Positions 40,950-52,750 of a DNA stretch of 64,000 nt are shown in pieces. This DNA comes from Aristolochia californica (lineage: Eukaryota > Streptophyta > Magnoliopsida > Piperales > Aristolochiaceae): contig JARWKL010000015.1 in assembly GCA_029961685.1 (NCBI GenBank), forward strand, positions 15,498,801 through 15,562,800, written 5' to 3'. Position numbers and translations under genes: made by a program. Under the pieces are notes generated by a model that was not told where the DNA came from, searched no databases, and saw only the letters and a program-made list of their open reading frames with translations. How positions within the stretch are numbered: position 1 is the first letter of the stretch; every line of letters starts with the position of its first letter.

Positions 40950-42500
40950 ACCAAGCTATTATTAGAGGGTTGTACTAGTGGAATTTCCCAAACATGGATA
41001 ACAAAACTTTGGAGTTCATTTTTAGTGCGTGAAATAATTTTCTTCACTTACATTTATTATGGTTTTCATATTTTTTTGCACACATGAACTCTAAAATTTT
41101 CATTTTGTTGTGATCTATTTTCCTTATATCTTTTTTGTTTACGAGAAAAATGGGAGCGTGAAAATCAAGTTTGGATGTGAAAAAAAATTTGAACATCCAA
41201 AATGGAAATGCTCAAATGCTGAGAGAGATAATTCTAAAAAGTATCTTTGATTTTTAAGGATAGGCAAAAAGTGGGTTGTTTGGCTCTGGTAAATTCTACC
41301 ACTCATTAACTTGAGAATATAATTTTTTCTACTCTTTGAAATTTTTGGATCATTAGGTCACTTGCAACCTCAACATGTTTCTGGCATGCATATCCACCAC
41401 ACTTAAAACATGTTAGGATCAGTTAGAAGTCTCTTTCCTACAAAATTCCACCAAGCTATTATTAGGGGGTGGTGCTAGTGGAATTTCGCTAACATGGATA
41501 ACAAAACTTTGGACTTCATATTTAGTGCGTGAAATAATTTTCTTCACTTACATTTATTATAATTTTCAAATTTTTTTGCACACATGAACTCTAAACTTTT
41601 CATTTTGTTGCAATGTATTTGCCTTATATCTTTTTTGTTTACGAGAAAAATGGGCGAGTGAAAACTCAAGTTTGGATCTCAAATAAATTTGAACAACAAA
41701 AATGAAAGTGCACAAATGCTTAGAGAGATAATTCCCAAAAGTATCTGTGAGTATAAGGATAGGCAAAAAGTGGGCTGTTTGGCTCTGGTAAATATCCAAC
41801 CACACGTTAACTTGAGAATTTAATTTTTTCTACTCCTTGAAATTTTTGGATCATTAGGTCACATGCATCCTCAACATGTTTCTGGCATGCATATCTACCA
41901 CACTTAAAACATGTTAGGATCAGTTAGAAGTCTCTTTCCTATAAAATTCCACTAAGCTATTATTAGGGGGTTGTCCTAGTGGAATTTCCCAAACATGGAT
42001 AACAAAACTTTGGAGTTCATTTTTAGTGCAAGAAATAATTTTCTTCACTTACATTTATTATGGTTTTCATATTTTTTTGCACACATGAACTCTAAAATTT
42101 TTATTTTGTTGTGATTTATTTTCCTTATATCATTTTTGTTTACAAGAAAAATGGGAGAGTGAAAATCAAGTTTGGATGTGAAAAAAAATTTGAACATGCA
42201 AAATGGAAATGCTCAAATGCTGAGAGAGATAATTCTAAATAGTATCTGTGATTTTTAAGGATAGGCAAAAAGTGGGTTGTTTGGCTCTGGTAAATCCAAC
42301 CGCTCATTAACTTGAGAATTTAATTTTTTCTACTCTTTGAAATTTTTGGATCATTAGGTCACTTGCAACCTCAATATGTTTCTGGCATGCATATCCACCA
42401 CACTTAATACATGTTATGATCAGTTAGAAGTTTCTTTCCTACAAAATTCCACCAAGCTATTATTAGGGGGTGGTACTAGTGGAATTTCGCAAACATGGAT
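40950..42500 (+). repeat. Local two-monomer (1.0 kb) duplication
   Basis: A marked monomer occurs twice, 1,005 bp apart, near 41,060 and 42,065. It carries TTATGGTTTTCATATT, TTGTGAT, ATTTTCCTTATATC, GAAAATCAAG with two bases lost, AATGCTCAAATGC, and a shortened GGTAAAT..ACC.CTCATTAAC junction. Both are followed by TCCTACAAAATTCC, a GGGGGTGGT.CTAG variant and GGAATTTCGC. Related single copies lie at 30.7-31.0 and 50.4-50.7 kb. Confidence 0.75.
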
Positions 42501-45000
42501 AAAAAAATTTTGGAGTTCATTTTAAGTCTGGGAACTAATTTTCTTCACTTACATTTATTATAGTTTTCAAATTTTTTTGCTCACATGAACTATAAAATTT
42601 TCATTTTGTTGCGATCTATTTGCCATATATCTATTTTGTTTACGAGAAAAATGGGAGAGTGAAAACTCAAGTTTGGATGTGAAAAGAAATTTGAACATCC
42701 AAAATGGAAATGCACAAATGCTGATAGAGATATTTCCAAAAAGTATCTGTGATTTTTAAGGATAGGCAAAAAGTGGGTTGTTTGGCTCTGGTAAGTATCC
42801 AACCACATGTTAACTTGAGAATTTAATTTTTTCTACTCCTTGAAAGTTTTGGGTCATTAGGTCACTTGCATCCTCAACATGTTTCTGGCATGCATATCCA
42901 CCACACTTAAAACTTGTTAGGATCAGTTAGAAGTCTCTTTCCTATTAAATTCCACCAAGCTATTATTAGGGGGTTGTACTAGTGGAATTTCCCACACATG
43001 GATAACAAAACTTTGGAGTTCATTTTTTAGTGCGTGAAATAATTTTCTTCACTTACTTTTATTATCGTTTTCAATTTTTTTTTGCATACATGAACTGTAA
43101 AATATTCATTTTGTTGCGATGAATTTGTCTTATATCTTTTTTGTTTACGAGAAAAATGGGAGCGTGAAAACTCAAGTTTGGATGTGAAAAAATATTTGAA
43201 CATCCAAAATGGAAATGCACAAATGATGGTAAAGATAATTCCAAATAGTATCGGTGATTTTCGAGGATAGGCAAAAAGTGGGTTGTTTGGCTCTGGTATA
43301 TATCCAACCACACGTTAACTTGAGAATTTAATTTTTTCTAGTGCTTGAAATTTTTGGATCATTAGGTCACTTGCATCCTCAACATGTTTCTGGCATGCAT
43401 ATCTACCACACATAAAACATTTTAGTATCAGTTAGAAATCTCTTTCCTATAAAATTCCACCAAGCTATTATTATAGGTTTGTACTAGTGGAATTTTCTAA
43501 ACATGCACAACAAAACATTGGAGTTCATTTTTAATGCGCGAAATAATTTTCTTCTCTTAGATTAATTATAGTTTTCAATTTTTTTTGCACACATGAACTC
43601 TAAAATTTTCATTTTGTTGCAATCTATTTGCCTTATATCTTTTTTGTTTACGAGAAGAATGGGAGAGTGAAAACTCAAGTTTGGATGTGAAAAAAAATTT
43701 GAACATCCAAAATGGAAATGCAATAATGCTGAGAGAGATAATTCCAAAAAGTATCTGTGATTTTTAAGGATAGGCAAAGAGTGGGTTGTTTTGCTCTGGT
43801 AAATATCCAACCACACATTAACTTGAGAATTTAATTTTTTCTACTCCTTAAAATTTTTGGATGGTTAGGTCACTTCCATCGTCAATATGTTTCTGGCATG
43901 CATATCCACCACACTTATAACATGTTAGGATCAGTTACAAGTCTCTTTCCTATAAAATTTCACCAAGCTAATATTAGGGGGTTGTACTAGTGGAATTTCA
44001 AAAACATGGATTACAAAATATTGGAGTTCATTTTTAGTGCGTGAAATAATTTTCTTCACATATATTTATTATAGTTTTCAGTTCTTTTTCACACATGAAC
44101 TCTAAAATTTTCATTTTATATCTTTTTTGTTTACGAGAAAAATGGGAGAGTGAAAACACAAGTTTGGTTCTAAAAAAAAATTTGAACATCCATAATGGAA
44201 ATCCACAAATGCTGAGAGCGATAATTCCAAAAAGTATCTGTGATTTCTAAGGATATGCAAAAAGTGGGTTGTTTGGCTCTGGTAAGTTTCAAACCACACA
44301 TTAACTTGAGAATCTAAATTTTTCTACACTATGAAATTTTTGGATCATTAGGTCACTTGCATCTTCAACATGTTTCTGGCATGCATATCCACCACACTTA
44401 AAACATGTTAGGATTAGTTAGAAGTCTCTTTCCTATAAAATTCCACCAAGCTATTATTAAGGGGTTGTACCAGTTGAATTTCCCAAACAAGGATAATAAA
44501 ACTTTGGAGATCATATTTAGTGCATGAAATAATTTTCTTCTCTTACATTGATTATAGTTTTCAAATATTTTTTCACACATGAACTCTAAAATTTTCATTT
44601 TGTTGTGATCTTTTTGCCTTATATCTTTTTTGTTTACGAGAAAAATGGGAGAGTGAAAACTCTAAGTTTGGATGTGAAAAAAAATTTGAACATCCAAAAT
44701 GGAAATGCACAAATGCTGAAAGGGATAATTCAAAAAAGTATTTGTGATTTTTAAGGATAGGCAAAAAGTGGGTTGTTTGGCTCTGGTAAGAATCCAACCA
44801 CACGTTAACTTGAGAATTTAATGTTTTCTACTCCTTGAAATTTTTGGATCATAACGTATCTTGCATCCTCAACATGTTTCTGGCATGGATATTCACCACA
44901 CTTAAAACTTGTTAGGATTAGTTCGAAGTCTCTTTCCTATAAAATTCCACCAAGCTATATTATTAGGGGGTTATACTAGTATAATTTCCCAAACATGGAT
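42500..45000 (+). repeat. Mixed satellite monomers
   Basis: Ordinary units, with one 19-bp-deletion copy near 44,112. A GATGAATTTG variant near 43,118 is shared with 31,270. No gene seen. Confidence 0.75.
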
Positions 45001-46900
45001 AACAAAACTTTGGAGTTCATTTTTAGTGCGTGAAATAATTTTCTTCACTTACATTTGTGATAGTTTTCAAATTTTTTTGCTCACATGAACTCTAAAATTT
45101 TCATTTTGTTCGATCTATTTGCCTTATATCTTTTTTCTTTACGTGAAAATGGGAGAGTAAAAACTCAAGTTTGCATGTGAAAAAAAATTGAACGTCAAAA
45201 ATGGAAATCCACAAATGATGAGAGATATAATTCCAAAATGTATTTCCGATTTTTAAGGATTGACAAAAAGTGGGTTGTTTGGCTCTGGTAATCCAACCAC
45301 ATATTAACTTGATAATTTAATTTTTTCTACTTCTTGAAATTTTTGGATATTTAGGTCACTTGCAACCTCAACATGTTTCTGGCATGTATATCCACCACAC
45401 TTAAAACATGTTAGGATCAATTAGAAGTCTATTTCCAATAAAATTTCACCAAGCTATTATTAGGGGGTTGTACTAGTGGAATTTCCCAAACATGGATAAC
45501 AAAAACTTTGGAGTTCATATTTAGTGCGTGTAATAATATTCTTCACTTACATTTATTATATTTTTTAATTTTTTTTCACATAGGAACTCTAAAATTTTCA
45601 TTTTGTTGCGATCAAATTGCCATATATCCCTTTTGTTTACGACAAAAAATGGGTCAGTGAAAACTCAAGTTTGGATGTGAAAGAAAATTTAAACATCCAA
45701 AATGGAAATGCACAAATGCAGAGAGAGATTATTCCAAAAATTTTCTGTAATTTTTAAGGATAAGCAAAAAGTGGGTTGTTTGGCTCTAGTAGGTATCCAA
45801 CCACACGTTTACTTGAGAATTTTTTTTTTTTACTCCTTGAAATTTTAGGATCATTACGTCACTTTCATCCTCAACTTGTTTCTTGCATGCATATCCACCA
45901 CACTTAAAACATGTTAGGATCAGTTATAAGTCTCTTTCCCATAAAATTCCACCAAGCTATTACTAGGGGGTTGTACTAGTGGAATTTCCCAAACATGGAT
46001 AACAAAACTTTGGAGTTCATTTTTAGTGCGTGAAATAATTTTCTTCATATACATTTATTATAGTTTTCAAATTTTTTTGTTCACATGAACTCTAAAATTT
46101 TCATTTTGTTGCGATCTATTTGCCTTATATCTTTTTTGTTTACGTGAAATATGCGAGAGTTAAAACTCAAGTTTGCACGTGAAAAAAAATTTGAACGTCC
46201 AAAATCGAAATCCACAAATGCTGAGAGATATAATTCCAAAAAGTATCTGTGATTTTTAAGGATAGACAAAAAGTGGGTTGTTTGGCTCTGGAAAATATCC
46301 AACTACACATTAACTTGAGAATTTAATTTTTTCTACTTCTTAAAATTTTTGGATCATTAGGTCACTTGCTACCTCAACATGTTTCTGGCATGCATATCCA
46401 CCACACTTAAAACATGTTAGGATCAGTTAGAAGTCTCTTTCCTATAAAATTCCACCAAGCTATTATTAGGGGGTTGTACAAGTGGAATTTCCCAAACATG
46501 GATAACGAAAAATTTGGAGTTCATATTTTGTCCGTGTAATAATTTTCTTCACTTACATTTATTATAGTTTTCAAATTTTTTTACACTCAGGAACTCTAAA
46601 ATTTTCATTTTGTTGTGATCTATTTGCCATATATCTTTTTTATTTATGACAAAAATGGGAGAGTGAATACTCAAGTTTCGATGTGAAAAAAAATTTGAAC
46701 ATCCAAATTGGAAATGCACAAATTCTGAGAGAGATAATTCCAAAATGTATCTATAATTTTTATGGATAGGCAAAAAGTGGGTTGTTTGGCTCTGTTAAAT
46801 ATCCAACCACACGTTAACTTGAGAATTTAATTTTTTCTACTCCTTGAAATTTTTAGATCATTAGGTCACTTGCATCCTCTACATGTTTCTGGCATGCATA
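45000..46900 (+). repeat. Two-monomer (1.0 kb) tandem repeat of a marked type
   Basis: Monomers at 45.05-45.6 and 46.05-46.6 kb share TTTACGTGAAA, GTTTGCA.GTGAAAAA, GAACGTC, GAAATCCACAAATG, GAGATATAATTCC, CTACTTCTT, CACTTGC.ACCTC, GATAAC.AAAA, a CCGTGTAATAA or GCGTGTAATAA change and a modified GGAACTC. The alternation with ordinary units gives a local period of about 1.0 kb. Confidence 0.7.
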
Positions 46901-47650
46901 TCCAACACACTTAAAACATGTTAGTATCAGTTAGAAGTCTCTTTCCTAAAAAATTCCACCAAGCTATTATTAGGGGGTTATACTAGTGGAATTTCCCAAA
47001 CATGGATAAAAAAACGTTGGAGTTCATTTTTAGTGTGGGAAATAATTTTCTTCACTTACATTTATTATAGTATTCAAATTTTTTTGCTCACATGAACTAT
47101 AAAACTTTCATTTTGTTGAGATCTATTTGCCATATATCTTTTTTGTTTACGAGAAAAATGGGAGAGTGAAAACTCAAGTTTGGATGTGAAAAAAAAATTG
47201 AACATCCAAAATGGAAATGCACAAATACTGAAAGAGATAATTCCAAAAAGTATCTTTGATTTTTAAGGATAGGCAAAAAGTGGATTGTTTGGCTCTAGTA
47301 AGCGTTAACTTGAGAATTTAATTTTTTCTACTCCTTGAAATTTTTTGGATCATTAGGTCACTTGCATCCTCAACATGTTTTTGGCATGCATATCCACCAC
47401 ACTTAAAACACGTTTGGATCAGTTAGAAGTCTCTTTCCTATCAAATTCCACAAAGGTATTATTTGGGGGTTGTACTAGTGGAATTTCCCAAGCATGGTTA
47501 ACAAAAGTTTGTAGATCATATTTAGTGCGTGAAATAATTTTCTTCACTTACATTATTATAGTTTTCAAATATTTTTTCACACATGAACTATAAAATTTTC
47601 ATTTTTTTGTGATCTATTTGCATTATATCGTTTTTGTTTACGAGAAAAAT
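46900..47650 (+). repeat. Block related to 60.4-61.1 kb
   Basis: Shared rare features are GTGGGAAATAATTTTC with TTTGCTCACATGAACTA, AGTATCTTTGATTTTTAAGG, AAAGTGGATTG, and a 13-14 bp loss giving GTAAGCGTTAAC (near 47,298 and 60,797). Also shared are ATTCCACAAAG with ATTATTTGGGGG, and CTTACATTATTATAG. The offset is about 13.5 kb. Confidence 0.75.
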
Positions 47651-47685
47651 GGGAGAGTGAAAACACAAGTTTGGATCTGAAAAAA

Positions 47686-47700
47686 AAATTATTAAATTTT
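47686..47700 (+). repeat. About 148-bp deletion junction in monomer
   Basis: The anchor interval is 355 bp (47,374 to 47,729). The A-tract after GGATCTG runs into ATTATTAAATTTTGGATCATT, so the segment from GAACATCC to CTACTCC is missing. A second monomer (near 56,708) has almost the same breakpoints but a different junction. Confidence 0.8.
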
Positions 47701-47749
47701 GGATCATTAGGTCACTTGCATCCTCAACATGTTTCTGGCATGCATATCC

Positions 47750-50700
47750 ACCACACTTAGAACATGTTAGGATCAGTTAGAAGTCTCTTTCCTATAAATA
47801 TCTCAAAGTTATTATTAGGTGGTTGTTCTAGTGGAATTTCCCGAACATGGATAACAAAACTTTGTAGTTAATTTTTTGTGCATGAAATAATTTTCTTCAC
47901 TTACATTTATTAAAGTTTTTGAATTATTTTGCACACATGAACTCAAAAATTTCATTTTGTTGCGATCTATTTGCCTTGTATCTTTTTTGTCTACGAGAAA
48001 ATTGGGAGAGTGAAAACTCAAGTTTGGATCTGAAAAACAATTTGAACATCCAAAATGGAAATGCACAAATGCTTAGAGAGATAATTCGAAAAATTATCGG
48101 TTATTTTTAAGGACAGGCAAAAAGTTGGATGTTTGGCTCTGGTAAATATCCAACCACACGTTCACATGAGAATTTAATTTTTTCTACTCATTGAAATTTT
48201 TGAATCGTTAGGTCACTTGCATCCTCAACATGTTTCTGGCATGCATATCCACCACACTGAAAACATGTTATGATCAGTTAGAAGTCTCTTTCCTACAAAA
48301 TTCCGCCAAGCTATTATTAGGGTGTTGTACAAGTGGAATTTCCCAAACATTGATAACAAAACTTTTGAATTCATTTTTAGTGCGTGAAATAATTTTCTTC
48401 ACATACATTTATTATAGTTTTAAAATTATTTTGCTCACATGAACTCTAAAATTTTCATTTTGTTGCGATCTATTTGCCATATATCTTTTTTGTTTACAAG
48501 AAAAATGGGAGAGTGAAAAATCAAGTTTGAATCTGGAAAAAAATTTGAACTTCCAAAATGGAAATTTAAAAATACAGAGAAAGATAATTCCAAAAAGTAT
48601 CTGTGATTTTTAAGGATAGGCAAAAAGTGGTTTGTTTTGCTTTGGCAAGTATCCAACCACTCGTTCACTTGAGAATTTAATTTTTTCAACTCTTTGAAAT
48701 TTTGGGATCATTAGGTCACTTGCATCCTCAACATGTTTCGGGCATGCATATCTTCCACACTTAAAACATGTTAGGATCAGTTAGAAGTGTCTTTCCAATA
48801 AAATTCCACCAAGCTATTATTGTGGGGTTGTACTTGTGGAATTCCCCAAACTTGTATAACAAATCTTCTGGTATCATATTTAGTGCGTGAAATTTTTTTC
48901 TTCACTTACATTATTATAGTTTTCAAATATTTTTGACAACATGAACTCTAAAATTTTCATTTTGTTGTGATCTATGTGCCTTATATCTTTTTAGTTTTCT
49001 AGAAAAATGGGAGAGTGAAAACTAGAGTTTGCATATGAAAAAAAATTTGAACATCAAAAATGGAAATGAACGAATGCTGAGAGAGATAATTCCAAAAAGT
49101 ATCCATGATTTTTAACGGCAGGCAAAAAGTTGGTTGTTTGGCTCAGGTAAATATCCAACCACATGTTAACTTGAGAATTTAATTTTTTCTACTCCTTGAA
49201 AATTTTGGATCATTAGGTCACTTGCATCCTCAACATGTTTCTGGCATGCATATCCACCACACTTAAAACATGTTAGGATCAGTTAGAAGTCTCTTTCCTA
49301 TAAAATTCCACCAACATATTATTAGCGGTTTGTACTAGAGGACTTTCACAAACATTGATAACAATACTTTGGAGTTCATTTTTAGTGCGTGAAATAATTT
49401 TTTTCACTTACATTTATTATAGTTTTCAAATATTTTTGCACACATGATCTCTAAAATTTTCATTTTGTTGCGATCAATTGGCCTTGTATCTTTTTTGTTT
49501 ACGAGAAAAATGGGAGAGTGAAAACTCAAGTTTGGATGTGAAAAAAAATTTGAACATCCAAAATGGAAATGCACAAATGCTGAGAGAGATAATTCAAGAA
49601 AGTATCTGTGATTTTTTAGGATAGGCAAAAAGTGGGTTGTTTGGCTCTGGAAAATATCCAACCACACGTTAACTTGAGAATTTAATTTTTTCTACTCCTT
49701 GAAATTTTTGGAAAATTAGGTCACTTGCCTCCTCATCATGTTTCTGGCATGTATATCCACCACACTTAAAACATGTTAGGATCAGTTAGAAGTCTCTTTC
49801 CAATAAAATTTCTCCAAGCCATTATTAGGGGATTGGACTAGTGGAATTTCCCAAACATGGATAAAAAAATTTGGAGTTCATTTTTAGTGCGTGAAATAAT
49901 TATCTTCACTTACACTTATTTTAGATTTCAAATTTTTTTGCACACATGAACTCTTAAATTTTCATTTTGTTGTGATCTATTTTCCTTATATCTTTTTTGT
50001 TTACGAGAAAAATAGGAGAGTGAAAACTCAAGTTTGTATGTGAAAAAAAATTTGAATATCCAAAATGGAAATGCGTAAATACTGAGAGAGATAATTTAGA
50101 AAAGTATTTAGTGATTTTTAAGGATTGGCAAAAAGTGGGTTGTTTGGCTCTGGTAAATATTCAACAACACATTAACTTGAGAATTTAATTTTTTGTACTC
50201 CTTGAAATTTATGGATCATTAGGTCACTTGCATCCTCAACATGTTTCTGGCATGCATATCTACCACACTTAAAACATGTTAGGATCAGTTACAAGTCTCT
50301 TTCCTATAAAATTCCACCAAGCTATTATTAGGGGGTTGTACTAGTGGAATTTCCCAAACATGGATAACAAAACTTTGGAGTTCATTTTTAGGGCGTGAAA
50401 TAATTTTCTTCACTAACATTTATGATGGTTTTCATATTTTTTTGCACACATGAACTCTAAAATTTTCATTTTGTTGTGATCTATCTTCCTTATATCTTTT
50501 TTGTTTACGAGAAAAATGGGAGAGTGAAAATCAAGTTTGGATGTGAAAAAAAATTTGAACATCCAAAATGGAAATGCACAAATGCTGAGAGAGATAATTC
50601 TAAATAGTATCTGTGATTTTTAAGGGTAGGCAAAAAGTGGGTTGTTTGGCTCTGGTAAATCCAACCACTCATAAACCTGAGAATTTAATTTTTTCTACTC
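47750..50700 (+). repeat. Multi-monomer block B, partner of 28.1-31.0 and 52.75-54.75 kb
   Basis: Repeats the block A marker series in order: CCTTGTATC, GAAAAACAATTTGAAC, GCTTAGAGAG, ATTCGAAAAA, GGTTATTTTTAAGG, CGTTAGGTCAC (48,208), GTTATGATCAG, GTGAAAAATCAAGTTTGAATC, TATGTGCC, GTATCCATGA, CACAAACATTGATAAC (49,348), GATCAATTGGCC, GATTTTTTAGG with CTCTGGAAAATATCC, CACTTGCCTCC, and the GAAAATCAAG/TTCTAAATAGTATC monomer near 50,400-50,660. Offset to A is about 19.7 kb and to C about 5.0 kb. Confidence 0.75.
49207..49709 (+). repeat. Representative 503-bp monomer
   Basis: One near-consensus copy, phased to begin at GGATCATTAGGTCAC. Order of landmarks in a typical monomer: GGATCATTAGGTCACTTGC; CATGTTTCTGGCATGCATA; an AACATGTT palindrome followed by AGGATCAGTTAGAAGTC; an inverted repeat whose arms are AAATTCCAC and GTGGAATTT; AACATGGATAACAAAAC; GTGCGTGAAATAATTTTC; TTTTTTTGCACACATGAAC; GTTGCGATCTATTTGCC; TTTACGAGAAAAATGGG; AAACTCAAGTTTGGAT, itself a short dyad; an A-tract running into TTT; CATCCAAAATGGAAATGC; GGATAGGCAAAAAGTGGG; CACACGTTAACTTGAG; a T-rich stretch ending in CTACTCCTTGAAA. 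In this copy the right arm of the inverted repeat is mutated. The phase chosen is arbitrary. Confidence 0.9.
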
Positions 50701-52750
50701 CTTGAAATTTTTGGATCATTAGGTCAGTTGCAACCTCAACATGTTTCTAGCATGCATATCCTCCACACTTAAAACATGTTAGGATCAGTTAGAAGTCTCT
50801 TTCCTACAAAATTCTACCAAGCTATTATTAGGGGGTGGTACTAATGGAATTTCCCAAACAAGGATAACAAAACCTTGGAGTTCATATATAGTGCATGAAA
50901 TAATTTTCTTCACTTACTTTTATTTTAGTTTTCAAATTTTTTTGCACACATGAACTCTAAAATTTTCATTTTGTTGCGATCTATTTGCATTATATCGTTT
51001 TTGTTTACGAGAAAAATGGGAGAGTGAAAACACAAGTTTGGATCTAAAAAAAAAAATTGAACAACCAAAATGGAAATGCACAAATGCTGAGAGAGATAAT
51101 TCCAAAAAGTATATGTGATTTTTGAGGATAGGTAAAAAGTGGGTTGTTTGGCTCAGGTAAGTATCCAACCACATGTTAACTTGAGAATTTTATTTTCTCT
51201 ACTCCTTGAAATTTTTGGATCATAAGGTCACTTGCATTCTCAACATGTTTCTGGCATGCATTTCCACCACACTTAAAACATGTTAGGATCAGTTAGAAGT
51301 CTCTTTCCTATTAAATACCACCAAGCTATTATTAGAGGGTTGTACTTGTGGAATTTCCCAAAGATGGATTTTTGAGTTCATTTTTAGTGCATGAAATAAT
51401 TTTCTTCACTTATATTTATCATAGTTTTCAAAATTTTTTGCACACATTAACTCTAAAATTTTCATTTCGTTGCGATCTATTTGCCTTATATCTTTTTTGT
51501 TTACAAGAAAAATGGGAAGCTGAAAATTCAAGTTTGGATATGGAAAAAATTTGAACATCCAAAATGGGAATCCTCAAATGCTGAGAGAGATAATTCCAAA
51601 AAGTATCTGTGATTTTTAAGGATAGGCAAAAAGTGGGTTGTTTGGCTTTGGTAAGTATCCAACCACATGCTAACATGAGAATTTAATTTTTTCTACTCCT
51701 TGAAATTTTTGGGTCAATAGGTTACTTGCATCCTCAACATGTTTCTGGCATGCATATCCACCACACTTGAAACATGTTAGGATCAGTTAGAAGTCTCTTT
51801 CCTATAAAATGTCACTGAGCTATTATTAGGGGGTTGTACTAGTGGATTTTCCTATACATGGATAACAAAACTTTGGAGTTCATTTTTAGTACGTGAAATA
51901 ATTTTCTTCACATACATTTATCATAGTTTTCAAATTATTTTGCACACATGAACTCTAAAATTTTCATTTTGTTGCGATCAATTTGCCTTATATCTTTTTT
52001 GTTTACGAGAAAAATGGGACAGTGAAAACTCAAGTTTGGATGTGAATAAAAATTTGAACATCCAAAATGGAAATGCACAAAGGCTTAGAAAGATAATTCC
52101 AAATAGTATATGTGATTTTTAAGGATAGGCAAAAAGTGGGTTGTTTGGCTCTGGTAAATATCCAACCACACATTAATTTGAGAATTTAATTTTTTCTACT
52201 CCTTGAAATTTTGGGATCATTAGGTCACTTGCATCGTCAACATGTTTTTGGCATGCATATCGACCACACATAAAACATTTTAGGATCAGTTAGAAGTCTC
52301 TTTCCAATCAAATTCAACCAAGCTATTATTATGGGTTTGTACTAGTAGAATTTCCAAAACACGGATAACAAAACATGAGAGATCATATTTAGTGCGTGAA
52401 ATAATTTTCTTCACTTACATTTATTATAGTTTTCAAATATTTTTGCACACTTGACCTCTAAAATTTTCATTTTGTTGAGATCTATTTGCCTTATATCTTT
52501 TTTTTTAACGAGAAAAAAGGGAGAGTGAAAACTCAAGTTTGGATCTGAAAAAAAATTTGCCCATCCAAAATAGAAATGCACAAATGCTGAGAGAGATAAT
52601 TCCAAAAAGTATCCGTGATTTTTAAGGGTAGGAAAAAAGTTGGTTGTTTGGCTCTGGTAAGTATCCAACCACACGTTAACTTGAGAATTTAATTTTTGAA
52701 ATTTTTGGATCATTAGGTCACTTGCATCCTCAACATGTTTTTGGCATGCA
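50700..52750 (+). repeat. Mixed satellite monomers
   Basis: Canonical units. The copy near 51,365 has the short loss after ATGGAT seen also near 26,645. A short deletion near 52,697 removes the TCTACTCC stretch. No gene seen. Confidence 0.75.

Noticed and set aside
49404..49667. Recurring minus-strand open frame of up to about 87 codons, beginning MWLD.YQSQTTHFLPILKNH
   Set aside because: It occurs at the same monomer phase throughout the window and is broken by frameshifts and stops in most copies. It has low-complexity F/H/S/K composition typical of AT-rich repeats, and no domain or start context. It is a property of the satellite, not a gene family.
49207..49709. Monomer as an ancient trimer of about 168-bp units
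   Set aside because: 503 is close to three times 168, but I could not see convincing similarity between thirds beyond short A/T-rich words and two GGATCA.TTAG motifs about 73 bp apart.
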